DNA of 64,000 nt from Phytoactinopolyspora limicola (lineage in GTDB: Bacteria; Actinomycetota; Actinomycetes; Jiangellales; Jiangellaceae). This document shows, piece by piece, positions 50,921-58,973 of the stretch. The translations under genes and the position numbers were made by a program. Position 1 is the first letter of the stretch; every line of letters begins with the position of its first letter. The notes under the pieces are model-generated. The model had not been told where the DNA came from, searched no databases, and saw nothing but the letters and a program-made list of their open reading frames with translations. The stretch is from contig NZ_JAAOEN010000005.1 of NCBI RefSeq assembly GCF_011320225.1, forward strand, positions 216,949 to 280,948, given 5' to 3'.

Positions 50921-52800
50921 GGGTGTGCTCGCAGCGGGTTGGGCACCGTCCCGTACACCGATTGGTCGGCGATGTCGCCCACTAGCTCGTCCATGTCATA
51001 CGCGCGGGTGAGGAGGTTGGCTTTACCCGGCCAGCGTTCGTCGTCGAGCAGCCGGTCCAGCAGCGATGCCGGGTACCGCCCGCCACGCGAGCGCTCCTCC
51101 TCCAGGACCCGACGCAGATCGGCGAGCAGCGTCGGCTCGTCACCACCGGCGCCGCCCAACGCGTTCACCACCCCGAGCGTGAGGTTGACGAACAGGTAGT
51201 ACACCAGCCGCTCGTCGGCCAACTCCTCCGGGAAGATCGACTCCGACGCTTCGCCCAGCCCCGGGATCACCGTGGTGAGGTCGGCGTGGGCACGCTCCCG
51301 GTGGAAGTACCCCTGGCTGTCGCGGTAGACGCCGTGCACCGGCCAGCCGCCGGCCAGCTCGACCAGGGTGTTCTGCTGGTGCGCCTCGAAGCACAACCCC
51401 ACGTCGAGGTACAAGCGGATCAGGGAGCGCACCACAACGTCGCAGAAGCGTTGGAACCACTCACGGGCGACGTCGTCGGCGCGGCGCAGCTCCCGGCGGG
51501 CGATCGCGTGGACGATACCGGCCAGTCGGCTGCGCCCACCGTAGGGATGGTCCTGGCAGAGTGTGGTGAGTGCGCTGACGTCACCGTGGCCGCCCGCCGG
51601 CCAGCGATTCTCCCGAAGCAGCACGGAGAATCCGTTGTTGATGTGATTTCCGTCGGCGACGGTGAGGTAGGCGGGATCTTGCAGCAGGGTGAAATGGGGC
51701 GCCACGGTCGCGGTTGTGCGGCCTACCTCGGTTCGGGCCAGCCGGGCCGACTCGACGGCGCGATCCAGCTCTTTGGGCAGCGTCACCCGCATCGAGTTGG
51801 TCACCCGAACGTGCAGCGAGAACTTCAACTGCCAGGCCGCATCGGGGCGGTACACGGTGCGAACCGAGGTGGTCGGCAGGTAGGGCGACCCCAGGGCACC
51901 AAGGTCGACTACATCGCCGTTGTCGAACAGAGCACTGGTCGCGGGGTCGGTGGCCAGCCGGTCCGCCTCGAACGGATGGGCTGGGAGCAGGGTGCGGGGG
52001 CCGACCGCGTCGAGCATCGCGTCGAGAGTGGCCAGATCGGTCCGCGGATCGTCGCGCAGCAGGCGTTCGGCCAGCTCAGGAGCGGGTTGATCGAGTGCGC
52101 TGGCGTGGCGGACGAGTTCTGGGCGGACCGCCAGCCAGCGCAGCGGGAACCGGCCGCCGAGTTCGGGTGAGTACACCCGGCGCTGGTACTCGGTCATCTC
52201 GCCGCGGCTCTTCGGCGTCGGATGGGTGAGGTGTCCGAGGAGAAGGGCCTGTTCCGACTCGCCGAACCGCAGCGGGCGGGGTGCCCAGAGCCGGTCGATG
52301 TCCCCGGCTCGACTGTCAAGATGACTGGCGACGGCGGCCGCGCTGTCGAGGACCCGGCCGAGCAGGTCGGGCGCCCGCAGCGGAGAACTGGTTGTGCCGG
52401 TGCCACCGCGGGACGGTGCCGCCGAGCCGAGCTCGTCGAGAAGAACCGCCGCCAGGGTGGCCAGGTCGATCGGCCGCGCTTGTGCCGCACCGACGCCGAT
52501 CCGCGCCGGGAGCATCAACTCGTGCCGGTAGGTATGCGACACCCGGGCGACGCCGGCCACCAGCCGACCGTCCCACCGGGTGAGGGGGATGGCCAGCACG
52601 GCCATCGCGCCGGGCCAGTCGTCTTGCGCCGCGGCGCCCGTGGCCGGCTCGAGAGTCCAGGCAGACGTCTCGCGCACCCAGCAGCTCAACAGCGCACGAA
52701 TGGTGGCTTCGGCAGCCGCGCGTTCGGGGTCGCGATCGGTAGGTCTACCCGTGCCCGGCGGCGCGGTCCGGTCCAGGTAGTGGAACGTCGTACTTGTCAT
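50917..52800 (-). CDS. rhbC: IucA/IucC-family siderophore synthetase (first condensation)
   Basis: A 627-residue NIS synthetase from ATG 52800: TLLPAHPFEADRLATDPATS, LKFSLHVRVTNSMRVTLPKE and CFEAHQQNTLVELAGGWPVH are the synthetase landmarks. It contains a TSSVRTVYRPDAAWQ strand typical of the type A group that activates citrate first. It overlaps the decarboxylase gene by four bases. Confidence 0.88.
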   Translation of the reverse strand: MTSTTFHYLDRTAPPGTGRPTDRDPERAAAEATIRALLSCWVRETSAWTLEPATGAAAQDDWPGAMAVLAIPLTRWDGRLVAGVARVSHTYRHELMLPARIGVGAAQARPIDLATLAAVLLDELGSAAPSRGGTGTTSSPLRAPDLLGRVLDSAAAVASHLDSRAGDIDRLWAPRPLRFGESEQALLLGHLTHPTPKSRGEMTEYQRRVYSPELGGRFPLRWLAVRPELVRHASALDQPAPELAERLLRDDPRTDLATLDAMLDAVGPRTLLPAHPFEADRLATDPATSALFDNGDVVDLGALGSPYLPTTSVRTVYRPDAAWQLKFSLHVRVTNSMRVTLPKELDRAVESARLARTEVGRTTATVAPHFTLLQDPAYLTVADGNHINNGFSVLLRENRWPAGGHGDVSALTTLCQDHPYGGRSRLAGIVHAIARRELRRADDVAREWFQRFCDVVVRSLIRLYLDVGLCFEAHQQNTLVELAGGWPVHGVYRDSQGYFHRERAHADLTTVIPGLGEASESIFPEELADERLVYYLFVNLTLGVVNALGGAGGDEPTLLADLRRVLEEERSRGGRYPASLLDRLLDDERWPGKANLLTRAYDMDELVGDIADQSVYGTVPNPLRAHP

Positions 52801-54251
52801 GGCTGTGGCGTCCTGTGTCTGGTTAGTGATGCCGCGGTGGTGACGACGGTGTCGAGTAAGGCGGCGATGTCGTTCCCGGTGGCCAGCGGATTGATCAAGG
52901 TGAGCTTGAGGACGGCGCGCCCGTCGAGCTGGGTCCGCCCGACGACGGCGCGGCCGCTGGTGAGCAACTCGCGCTGGACGGCGACGTTGAGCGCGTCGAG
53001 ACTGGTCTCGGGTGTTTCGACCGGCCGGCATCGGAAGAGCACGGTGACCGTCTGTGGCGCTGCCATGAGCTCTAGGTCGGGCCGCTGCGCCACGAGCTCC
53101 CCGACCGCGGCGGTGAGGTCGACGATGTGCTCCACGTAGCGGGCCAGCTGGCGGCGGCCGGTGGCCCGCAGCGAAACGAGGATCTTGAACGCGTCGAACC
53201 GGCGCGAGGTGTCGAGTGAACGGTCGGCCAGGTTGAGCACCTCGGTGTCGTCGACCCGGTTGAGATAGGCCGCCGGCTCACGGAGGTCGCGCCAGGACGC
53301 GGCCTGGCGGACTAGCAGCGCACTGGCGCCGATCGGTTGCCACCACAGTTTGTGCAGGTCGGCGGTGACGGAGTCGGCGCGCTCAAGCCCGGCCAGCAGC
53401 GGTCGTAGCCGGTCGCTGAGTGCAAGAGCGGCGCCCACAGCGGCGTCGACGTGGAACCAGGCGCCGTAGCGGGCGGCCCGCTCCGCGAGGTGCTCCAGGG
53501 GGTCGATAGCACCTGCGTCGGTGGTCCCGGCCGTACCGACGATGGCAACCGGAATCTCGCCGCGGTGGTCGGCTCCGGCCAGGGCATCGTCGAGTGCGTC
53601 GACCCGCATCCGGCCGGCGTCGTCGGTGGCGACCGGGACAACCGCGGTTCGCCCAAGCCCGAGCACCGCGCAGGCTTGGCGGATGCTGACGTGGGCGGCA
53701 GCGGAGGCGAAAACCCGCCAGCGACCCGCCTCGGCGGGCAGACCAGTCACGTTGGCCCCACCGGCGGCATGATCGCGGGCCAGAGTGAGGCCGAGCAGGT
53801 TCGACGACGTGCCGCCGGCGGTGAGGACACCGCTGGCTCCGGGAGGTAAGCCAAGCACCCTGGCGAGGTGTTGGACGAGGTGGTCCTCGGCATAGGTGGC
53901 CGCCGGTGCTTGGTCGAAGGAGTCCATCGACTGGTTGGTGGCGGCGATGGCGAGTTCCGCGGCAACGGCGGCGAGCAGCGTAGGTGCGTGCAGGTGAGCC
54001 GCGCACCACGGATGGGTCACGTCGGCTCCGCGGGTCAGGAGAGCCTCGCGGACCTCGCCTATCACCGTCTCGAATGGGACGCCGTCGGCCGGGAGCGGGT
54101 CGATGGCTTCGATGTCGGGGCGGAACTGATCGGGTGTCATGGCCGGGAACGGCGTCGATGGCGGGTCCGTGGTCAGCGCGTCGAGGACGACGTCGACGGC
54201 CGAACGCAACGCCTCGGCGCCGGGACGGCCGTGGAGGAAGTGGACCGTCAC
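52797..54251 (-). CDS. rhbB: L-2,4-diaminobutyrate decarboxylase (PLP)
   Basis: A 484-residue group II PLP decarboxylase: HPWCAAHLHAPTLLAAVAAE, GVLTAGGTSSNLLGLTLARD, WFHVDAAVGAALALSD (PLP aspartate) and TADLHKLWWQPIGASAL (Schiff-base lysine). It makes 1,3-diaminopropane from diaminobutyrate. The substrate is inferred from the adjacent aminotransferase gene, which it overlaps by four bases. Confidence 0.88.
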   Translation of the reverse strand: MTVHFLHGRPGAEALRSAVDVVLDALTTDPPSTPFPAMTPDQFRPDIEAIDPLPADGVPFETVIGEVREALLTRGADVTHPWCAAHLHAPTLLAAVAAELAIAATNQSMDSFDQAPAATYAEDHLVQHLARVLGLPPGASGVLTAGGTSSNLLGLTLARDHAAGGANVTGLPAEAGRWRVFASAAAHVSIRQACAVLGLGRTAVVPVATDDAGRMRVDALDDALAGADHRGEIPVAIVGTAGTTDAGAIDPLEHLAERAARYGAWFHVDAAVGAALALSDRLRPLLAGLERADSVTADLHKLWWQPIGASALLVRQAASWRDLREPAAYLNRVDDTEVLNLADRSLDTSRRFDAFKILVSLRATGRRQLARYVEHIVDLTAAVGELVAQRPDLELMAAPQTVTVLFRCRPVETPETSLDALNVAVQRELLTSGRAVVGRTQLDGRAVLKLTLINPLATGNDIAALLDTVVTTAASLTRHRTPQP

Positions 54252-55690
54252 GGCAACGCCGCCGACCGCGGTGTTGTGGCTGGCGTGACCGTATGGAGGG
54301 CTGCCCCGAACGCGTCGACTACTCGATCGATCTGCTCCTCGGAGATGATCAGCGGCGGCAGGAACCGGACGACGGCGTCGGCGGTGCCCCCCACCTCCAC
54401 GATCACTCCGCGGCGCAGCATCTCGCGTTGTACCGCGTGGGCGAGCCGTCCGTCGGGAACCGGCCAGCCGTCGGCGTCGTGGTTGCCGTCGTCGACGAGT
54501 TCGACACCCACCATGAGGCCGGGGCCGCGGATGTCTCCGACGCGGGGATCGTCGCCGGCTACCTCGGCCAGCCCGGCGCAGAGGCGGCGGCCGAGCTCCG
54601 CCGCCCGTTGGGTGAGCCCGCCGCGGACGACTTCGCGGATGGTCGCGGCGCCGGCGGCGAGGGAGAGGGTGGAGCCGCGGAAGGTCCCGGCATGAGCGCC
54701 CGGCTGCCAGCTGTCCAGCTCACCGCGGTAGACCATGACCGCCAGGGGCAACCCGCCACCGACCGCCTTGGACAGCACCAGGACGTCCGGGTCGAGACCG
54801 AGTGGCTCACTAGCCCAGAGAACGCCGGTACGGCCGAGCCCGGTCTGGACTTCATCGGCGATGACGACGGTGCCGGCGGCTCGGGTGGTCCGGCGGACGG
54901 TGTGGGCGAACGGGGCCGGCATCGGGTGTACGCCGCCTTCACCTTGAACCGGTTCGACGACCAACGCGGCGGGTGCGGCGATTCCGCTGTGGTCGTCGGT
55001 GAGGGCCCAGGTGACGAGGCGTCCGGCCGAGTCGGCGGCGTCGTGTGGGCCGAGTGGTGAGCGGTACTCCATGGGGAAAGGCAGGTGGTGGACCTCGGGC
55101 TGGAGAGCTCCCAGGGGTTCTTTCGCCGAACGACGACCGGTGAGTGCGAGGGTGCCTTGGGTCATGCCGTGGTAGGCGCCCCCGAAGGCGATGACGCCGC
55201 TGCGCCCCGTTGTGGTGCGGGCCAGCTTGACCGCGGCCTCGACCGCGTCGGCACCGCTGGGACCGCAGAAGAGGATCCGGCCGTCGGCGAGTGATCCGGG
55301 CAGGACGGCGAATAGTTCGTCGATGAACCGCTGCCGGAACGGTGTCGACAGGTCGAGAGTGGACAGGGGCGCGCCGGAGTCGAGGGCGGCCCGAATGGCC
55401 TCGTCGACCACCGGATGGTGGTGCCCTAGGGCGAGGGCGCCGGCGCCGGCGAGGCAGTCGATGTATTCACGGCCCGAGGTGTCGGCTACCACGGCGCCTC
55501 GGCCCCAGGCCAGGCTGACGGGGAGCCGGCGAGGATAGGAACGGGCGGCCGACTCGCGGCGACGAGGCAACGGCACCGGATGTTCCGGCGAATCCGTGGT
55601 GGCTCCGGTAGGTACCGGGGTACGGTCGGCGCCGAAGGTTTCGGATGGTGGTTGGTCTCCGGTCAGCGTGATGCCCTCGAGCTGCGTCAC
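54248..55690 (-). CDS. rhbA: Diaminobutyrate-2-oxoglutarate aminotransferase (PLP)
   Basis: A 480-residue class III aminotransferase: YIDCLAGAGALALGHHHPVV, FCGPSGADAVEAAVKLARTT, GGAYHGMTQGTLALTG, VIADEVQTGLGRTG (PLP aspartate) and LVLSKAVGGGLPLAVMVYRG (lysine). It forms L-2,4-diaminobutyrate from aspartate semialdehyde, the first step for the side chains. It is the first gene of the six-gene operon and lies 43 bases after the iron box. There is no importer or exporter gene in the operon. Confidence 0.9.
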   Translation of the reverse strand: MTQLEGITLTGDQPPSETFGADRTPVPTGATTDSPEHPVPLPRRRESAARSYPRRLPVSLAWGRGAVVADTSGREYIDCLAGAGALALGHHHPVVDEAIRAALDSGAPLSTLDLSTPFRQRFIDELFAVLPGSLADGRILFCGPSGADAVEAAVKLARTTTGRSGVIAFGGAYHGMTQGTLALTGRRSAKEPLGALQPEVHHLPFPMEYRSPLGPHDAADSAGRLVTWALTDDHSGIAAPAALVVEPVQGEGGVHPMPAPFAHTVRRTTRAAGTVVIADEVQTGLGRTGVLWASEPLGLDPDVLVLSKAVGGGLPLAVMVYRGELDSWQPGAHAGTFRGSTLSLAAGAATIREVVRGGLTQRAAELGRRLCAGLAEVAGDDPRVGDIRGPGLMVGVELVDDGNHDADGWPVPDGRLAHAVQREMLRRGVIVEVGGTADAVVRFLPPLIISEEQIDRVVDAFGAALHTVTPATTPRSAALP

Positions 55691-55732
55691 CGGGGCGGTC
55701 CCTTCGATTGGTCTTGTGCATGAGCTAGATGG

Positions 55733-55751
55733 TTAGGCTAGGCAGTCCTAA
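55733..55751 (-). promoter_or_regulatory. IdeR/DmdR-like iron box of the siderophore operon
   Basis: The 19-mer TTAGGCTAGGCAGTCCTAA matches the actinobacterial iron-box consensus TTAGGTTAGGCTAACCTAA at about 15 positions, including both outer TTAGG/CCTAA half-sites. It lies 43 bases upstream of the aminotransferase start. Iron-loaded IdeR/DmdR would repress the operon. Confidence 0.65.
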
Positions 55752-55785
55752 CTAATCCGAGCCAAGGGTTACCTAAGTTCCGCTC

Positions 55786-55968
55786 ATGTGCAACCCGTTC
55801 GGAGAACTTCGGCGACATTGTGATGATCGCGTGGAGGCCGATTCCGCGTTTCGGGCGACGGGCTGGCGATCTTGTGACAACATATCGCCGATGAACATGA
55901 ATCTCATAACCAAGAACGTGCCGGATTTTCCGGTTTGCCCGTACCTGAGGGGCGGGGCGATCGCGTGA
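55786..55968 (+). CDS. Possible small upstream ORF coupled to the NAS-like gene
   Basis: A 60-codon frame from ATG 55786 whose TGA overlaps the GTG of the NAS-like gene (GTGA). It ends NVPDFPVCPYLRGGAIA. Internal ATGs at 55891 and 55897 would give 23-25 residue peptides. Third-position GC is only moderate and there is no strong ribosome site, so it may be chance. If real it could couple translation into the NAS gene or encode a leader or precursor peptide. Confidence 0.25.
   Translation: MCNPFGELRRHCDDRVEADSAFRATGWRSCDNISPMNMNLITKNVPDFPVCPYLRGGAIA
55892..55906. promoter_or_regulatory. Zur-like box before the NAS/ATP-grasp operon
   Basis: TGAACATGAATCTCA matches the Zur-type consensus TGAAAATGATTTTCA at 12 of 15 positions, with both outer TGA/TCA ends. 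It is 58 bases upstream of the NAS-like start and about 15 bases after a TTGTGA hexamer that could serve as -35. The match is by eye and could be chance. Confidence 0.35.
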
Positions 55969-56849
55969 CCGTGCTCGACACCGTCGTCAGCCCGAACGTG
56001 GCCGGCGACGTGACCACCTCGCTCTGCGAGCTGTACCGGCAGCTCGACGCCATGCCAGACCTGCGGCCCGGCCCGCAGGTGAACGCCCTGTTCAGTGACC
56101 TCGTCAGGCTCGTGATCGCCGCTCCCGAAGGGGCAGCCAGCCAGGTCCTCGCCGACCCCATCGTCCGTGGCATCGCGCCGCGGTTGCGCGAGCTGTGTGG
56201 CCGCGGGGAGTACGAGCTGGAGCTGCTCTGGGCACGGCAGATCGCGGGTAGCACCCAACCGGACGCCGCCCTTGCCCGTTTCCCGTACATCGACAACTAT
56301 CGGGCGTTGGGCCGGATGGAAATGGATACCGTGGCCGCGGTCGCCGAGCGGCCGATCCGCAGGGTGGCCTTTCTCGGATCCGGCCCGTTGCCCCTCAGCT
56401 CGGTCCTCCTGGCGCAGGGATTCAGGGCCGAGGTCCACAACATCGACCACGACTCCCGCGCCGTGGCCGTAGCGAGGCAGGTCAGTGCCCGGCTCCGGCT
56501 CGACCACCTGACCTTCCATCTGGGGGAAGCCGGCGACGTCGACCTCGAGGGTTACGACCTCGTGGTCATGGCCGCTCTCGTTGGGTCCACCGTCGAGGAG
56601 AAAGCGGCTCTACTGGACCACATCGCCACGGCGATGGCTCCGGGTGCGCTCTTGCTGGTGCGTAGCGCCCGCGGCCTACGGACCCTCCTCTACCCGGAGG
56701 TGAGCCCACACGCGCTTAGTGGGTTCGACGTCGTCCGCGCCGTCCACCCCTCCGGCGAGGTCATCAATTCGGCCATCGTCGGGCGGGCCATCGAGCGGTC
56801 GCCCGGCCGCCCCGCACTGCCGGGTGCTCGACGCGGATCGGACGGCTGA
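55965..56849 (+). CDS. Nicotianamine-synthase-like enzyme
   Basis: A 294-residue protein from GTG 55965. NAS landmarks: RFPYIDNYRALGRMEM (about 105-120; compare the FPYxxNYxxLxxxE signature that includes the catalytic Glu), the SAM loop AFLGSGPLPLSSVLLA (135-150), HNIDHDSRAVAVARQV and YDLVVMAALVGSTVEEKAAL. NAS-type enzymes move aminobutyrate from SAM onto an amine; bacterial relatives (CntL) make staphylopine-class metallophores. The next gene starts one base later. It is divergent from the siderophore operon. Confidence 0.88.
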   Translation: MTVLDTVVSPNVAGDVTTSLCELYRQLDAMPDLRPGPQVNALFSDLVRLVIAAPEGAASQVLADPIVRGIAPRLRELCGRGEYELELLWARQIAGSTQPDAALARFPYIDNYRALGRMEMDTVAAVAERPIRRVAFLGSGPLPLSSVLLAQGFRAEVHNIDHDSRAVAVARQVSARLRLDHLTFHLGEAGDVDLEGYDLVVMAALVGSTVEEKAALLDHIATAMAPGALLLVRSARGLRTLLYPEVSPHALSGFDVVRAVHPSGEVINSAIVGRAIERSPGRPALPGARRGSDG

Positions 56850-56850
56850 G

Positions 56851-58173
56851 ATGTCGACACTGCTGATGGTGGAGAGCTGGCTGCACTCAACCGGCCGCGG
56901 GCTGCCGCCCGTCGTCGAGGCTTTGGGGCACGAGTACATCCTCTTCACTCGAGATCCCGCGCTGTATCCACCAGACCATGACGGGCGCCCGCATCCTGTG
57001 GTCGCCGGAGCCCGAGAGATCGTCGTCGTCGACACGAACGACGATGCCGTCGTGGCTGCCGCCGCGACCGAGCTGGCCCGTCGGCAGCGCATCGACGGGG
57101 TATTAACCACCTGTGACTACTACCTGGGTACGGTCGCCACCGTGGCGCGGGCGCTCGGCCTGCCCGGGGCAGACCCGGACGTGATGCGGCGGGCTACCCA
57201 GAAACACCTGGTGCGAGCCGCGCTCGACGACGCCGGGCTGCCGAACCCGGCGTATGCCGTTGCCGCTGACTGGCCGACGGCCCAGGCCGCGGCGGCGCGG
57301 ATCGGTACCCCGTTGATCACCAAACCGGTGGATCTCAACGCGGGGACGTCGGTGGAGCGGATCGACAACGACGCTGCGCTCAAGGACGCCTTCTGGAGTG
57401 TCACCGAAGCCCGGCGCAACACGCGTGGCCAGCCGCGGAGCCGTCTGCTGCTGATGGAGCAGCGGATGACCGGTGTTGAGGTGAGCGTCGAGGCGGTCAC
57501 CGTCGACGGTCGCACCACCGTGGTCGGCATCACGGACAAGAGCCTCACCGCGCCCCCGGCCTGTGTGGAGTCCGGGCATATGTTCCCCGCCGCTCTCGAT
57601 CCTGCGGTCGCGCGAGAAGCCGCCGGTTTCGCCGCGGAGGCGCTGGCCGCGATCGGGTTCACCCACGGCCTGAGCCATGTCGAGGTGATGCTCACGCCCG
57701 ACGGTCCGCGGGTGGTGGAGATCAACCCGCGGCAGGCCGGTGGTTACATCTTCGACCTCGTGCATCTGGTTACCGGCACACATCCGTTGGAGATGCTCGT
57801 GGAGCTGGCGCTAGGCCGGATGCCGGACCTCGATGGCGGCGGCGTCGTCGCACTTGGGCGCCCGGTGCCAGGGGTGGGGCGGCCGTTGAGCGCGGCCGTC
57901 TATTTCGTCATGTCGCCGCGGGATGGCGTCGTCGATCGGATCACCGGCGTGGAGCAGATCGGCGCGGATCCGTTCGTGTACCGGTGGGAGCTCGATGCGC
58001 CGGGACCGGTGCGGCGGCCGCGGGACAACGACGCGTACATCGGTCACCTCGTCGTCGTCGACCCGGACGGCCTCGGTGCGCGACGCCATGTGGAGCGGCT
58101 CGTGGGCGGGCTACGCCTCCACTTCCGCGACGGCGACGTGACCACCCCCCTCCTCTCCCCCCTCTCCCCATGA
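56851..58173 (+). CDS. ATP-grasp carboxylate-amine ligase
   Basis: A 440-residue ATP-grasp protein: an N-terminal Rossmann-like domain (MSTLLMVESWLHSTG), the ATP loop PLITKPVDLNAGTSVE (about 154-169), GVEVSVEAVT and the metal motif RVVEINPRQAGGYIFD (Glu290, Asn292). It resembles amino-acid ligases of the BacD/DdaF/carbamoyl-phosphate-synthase-like group. With the NAS gene one base upstream, it probably forms an amide on the aminobutyrate product. Its stop codon lies inside the 58 bp palindrome. Confidence 0.88.
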   Translation: MSTLLMVESWLHSTGRGLPPVVEALGHEYILFTRDPALYPPDHDGRPHPVVAGAREIVVVDTNDDAVVAAAATELARRQRIDGVLTTCDYYLGTVATVARALGLPGADPDVMRRATQKHLVRAALDDAGLPNPAYAVAADWPTAQAAAARIGTPLITKPVDLNAGTSVERIDNDAALKDAFWSVTEARRNTRGQPRSRLLLMEQRMTGVEVSVEAVTVDGRTTVVGITDKSLTAPPACVESGHMFPAALDPAVAREAAGFAAEALAAIGFTHGLSHVEVMLTPDGPRVVEINPRQAGGYIFDLVHLVTGTHPLEMLVELALGRMPDLDGGGVVALGRPVPGVGRPLSAAVYFVMSPRDGVVDRITGVEQIGADPFVYRWELDAPGPVRRPRDNDAYIGHLVVVDPDGLGARRHVERLVGGLRLHFRDGDVTTPLLSPLSP

Positions 58174-58224
58174 TCATTGGCTTTTGACTACCGGATCCGG
58201 TAGTCAAAAGCCAATGATCATGGG
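58167..58224. repeat. Perfect 58 bp palindrome between convergent genes
   Basis: Two perfect 29-base arms meet without a spacer at GGATCC (58193-58198). The element starts in the last codons of the ATP-grasp gene and ends 13 bases before the azoreductase stop. It is A/T-richer than the surroundings. As RNA it would form a very strong hairpin from either strand, so a bidirectional terminator is the simplest role. Confidence 0.9.
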
Positions 58225-58236
58225 TGGGGTGCGGGG

Positions 58237-58863
58237 TCAGAAGGTCTTGGCGATCTCCCGGGCCTGGGCGTGGGCGTTGCGGCGCCCCTCGTCTGGGTCC
58301 GCGGTGGCCAGATTGGGCCGGAACTCCACGGAGGTGATGTCGGTGATGCCGGCCCACGTCAACCAGTCCTCGAAGTACGGCTTCTGGAAATCGGTGCCAA
58401 AGGCCGGACCGCGCCCTTCGCCATAGACGGAGCTGGTGTAGACCACCGCGGCCTTCTTGCCGTGCAGCAGCCCGCGGTAGCCCTCGTTGGGATCGAACCC
58501 GAATACCAGACCAGGCTGGCTGACGACGTCGATGAACTGTTTGAGGATGTAGGGCACGCCGGCGTTCCACATCGGGACGCTGAACAGGTATCGATCGGCG
58601 CCGTTGAACCGGTTGAACGTCGCGTCGATGGCCTGCCACACCGCTGTCTGGGCTGCGGTGAACGTCTCTCCGCCGAAAATGGCCATCTTCGCGCCCGCAG
58701 CTTCCGGGCCGAATGTTGGCAGCGAGCCGTCCCACAGGTCCCAGTGGGTGATCGTCCGGTCCGGGTTAGCGTCGCGATACGCGCCAACGAAGGTGTCGGC
58801 TAACGTGCGGGACTCCGAAGCGGCGCCGCGTGGGGAGGCGGAGATGTGCAGCAAGGTGGACAT
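58237..58863 (-). CDS. azoR: FMN-dependent NADH:quinone/azo reductase
   Basis: A 208-residue flavodoxin-like protein: LLHISASPRGAASESRTLAD (FMN phosphate loop), FSVPMWNAGVPYILKQFIDV and AVVYTSSVYGEGRGPAFGTD are the AzoR landmarks. It reduces azo compounds and quinones with NADH. It is divergent from a TetR gene with GGAC-N4-GTCC operators between, so it is probably induced by its substrates through that regulator. Confidence 0.92.
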   Translation of the reverse strand: MSTLLHISASPRGAASESRTLADTFVGAYRDANPDRTITHWDLWDGSLPTFGPEAAGAKMAIFGGETFTAAQTAVWQAIDATFNRFNGADRYLFSVPMWNAGVPYILKQFIDVVSQPGLVFGFDPNEGYRGLLHGKKAAVVYTSSVYGEGRGPAFGTDFQKPYFEDWLTWAGITDITSVEFRPNLATADPDEGRRNAHAQAREIAKTF

Positions 58864-58912
58864 GTGTGGTCCTTTCGTCAGGGCGGATCTGGTGGTGCCG
58901 CGTGGTTGATCT

Positions 58913-58961
58913 GGACTACAGTCCGGTTATGTCCGATGAGATTACCGGACCGCGGTCCGGT
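58913..58961. promoter_or_regulatory. Tandem GGAC-N4-GTCC operators, azoR/tetR
   Basis: Two related palindromes share the core GGAC-N4-GTCC: GGACTACAGTCC (58913-58924) and the 18 bp perfect palindrome ACCGGACCGCGGTCCGGT (58944-58961). They lie 34 bases apart, about three helical turns, between the divergent genes. These are the expected sites for the TetR-family protein. Confidence 0.75.
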
Positions 58962-58973
58962 TATGCCAGTCCG

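Noticed and set aside
55760..55780. Second iron box near the GGGTTACCTAAG sequence
   Set aside because: Only one half-site (TTAGGTAA on the minus strand) fits; the other half does not match.
58167..58224. 58 bp palindrome as a replication origin or telomere-related hairpin
   Set aside because: It is a single element between two ordinary convergent genes with no dnaA boxes, parS-like sites or further palindromes around it.
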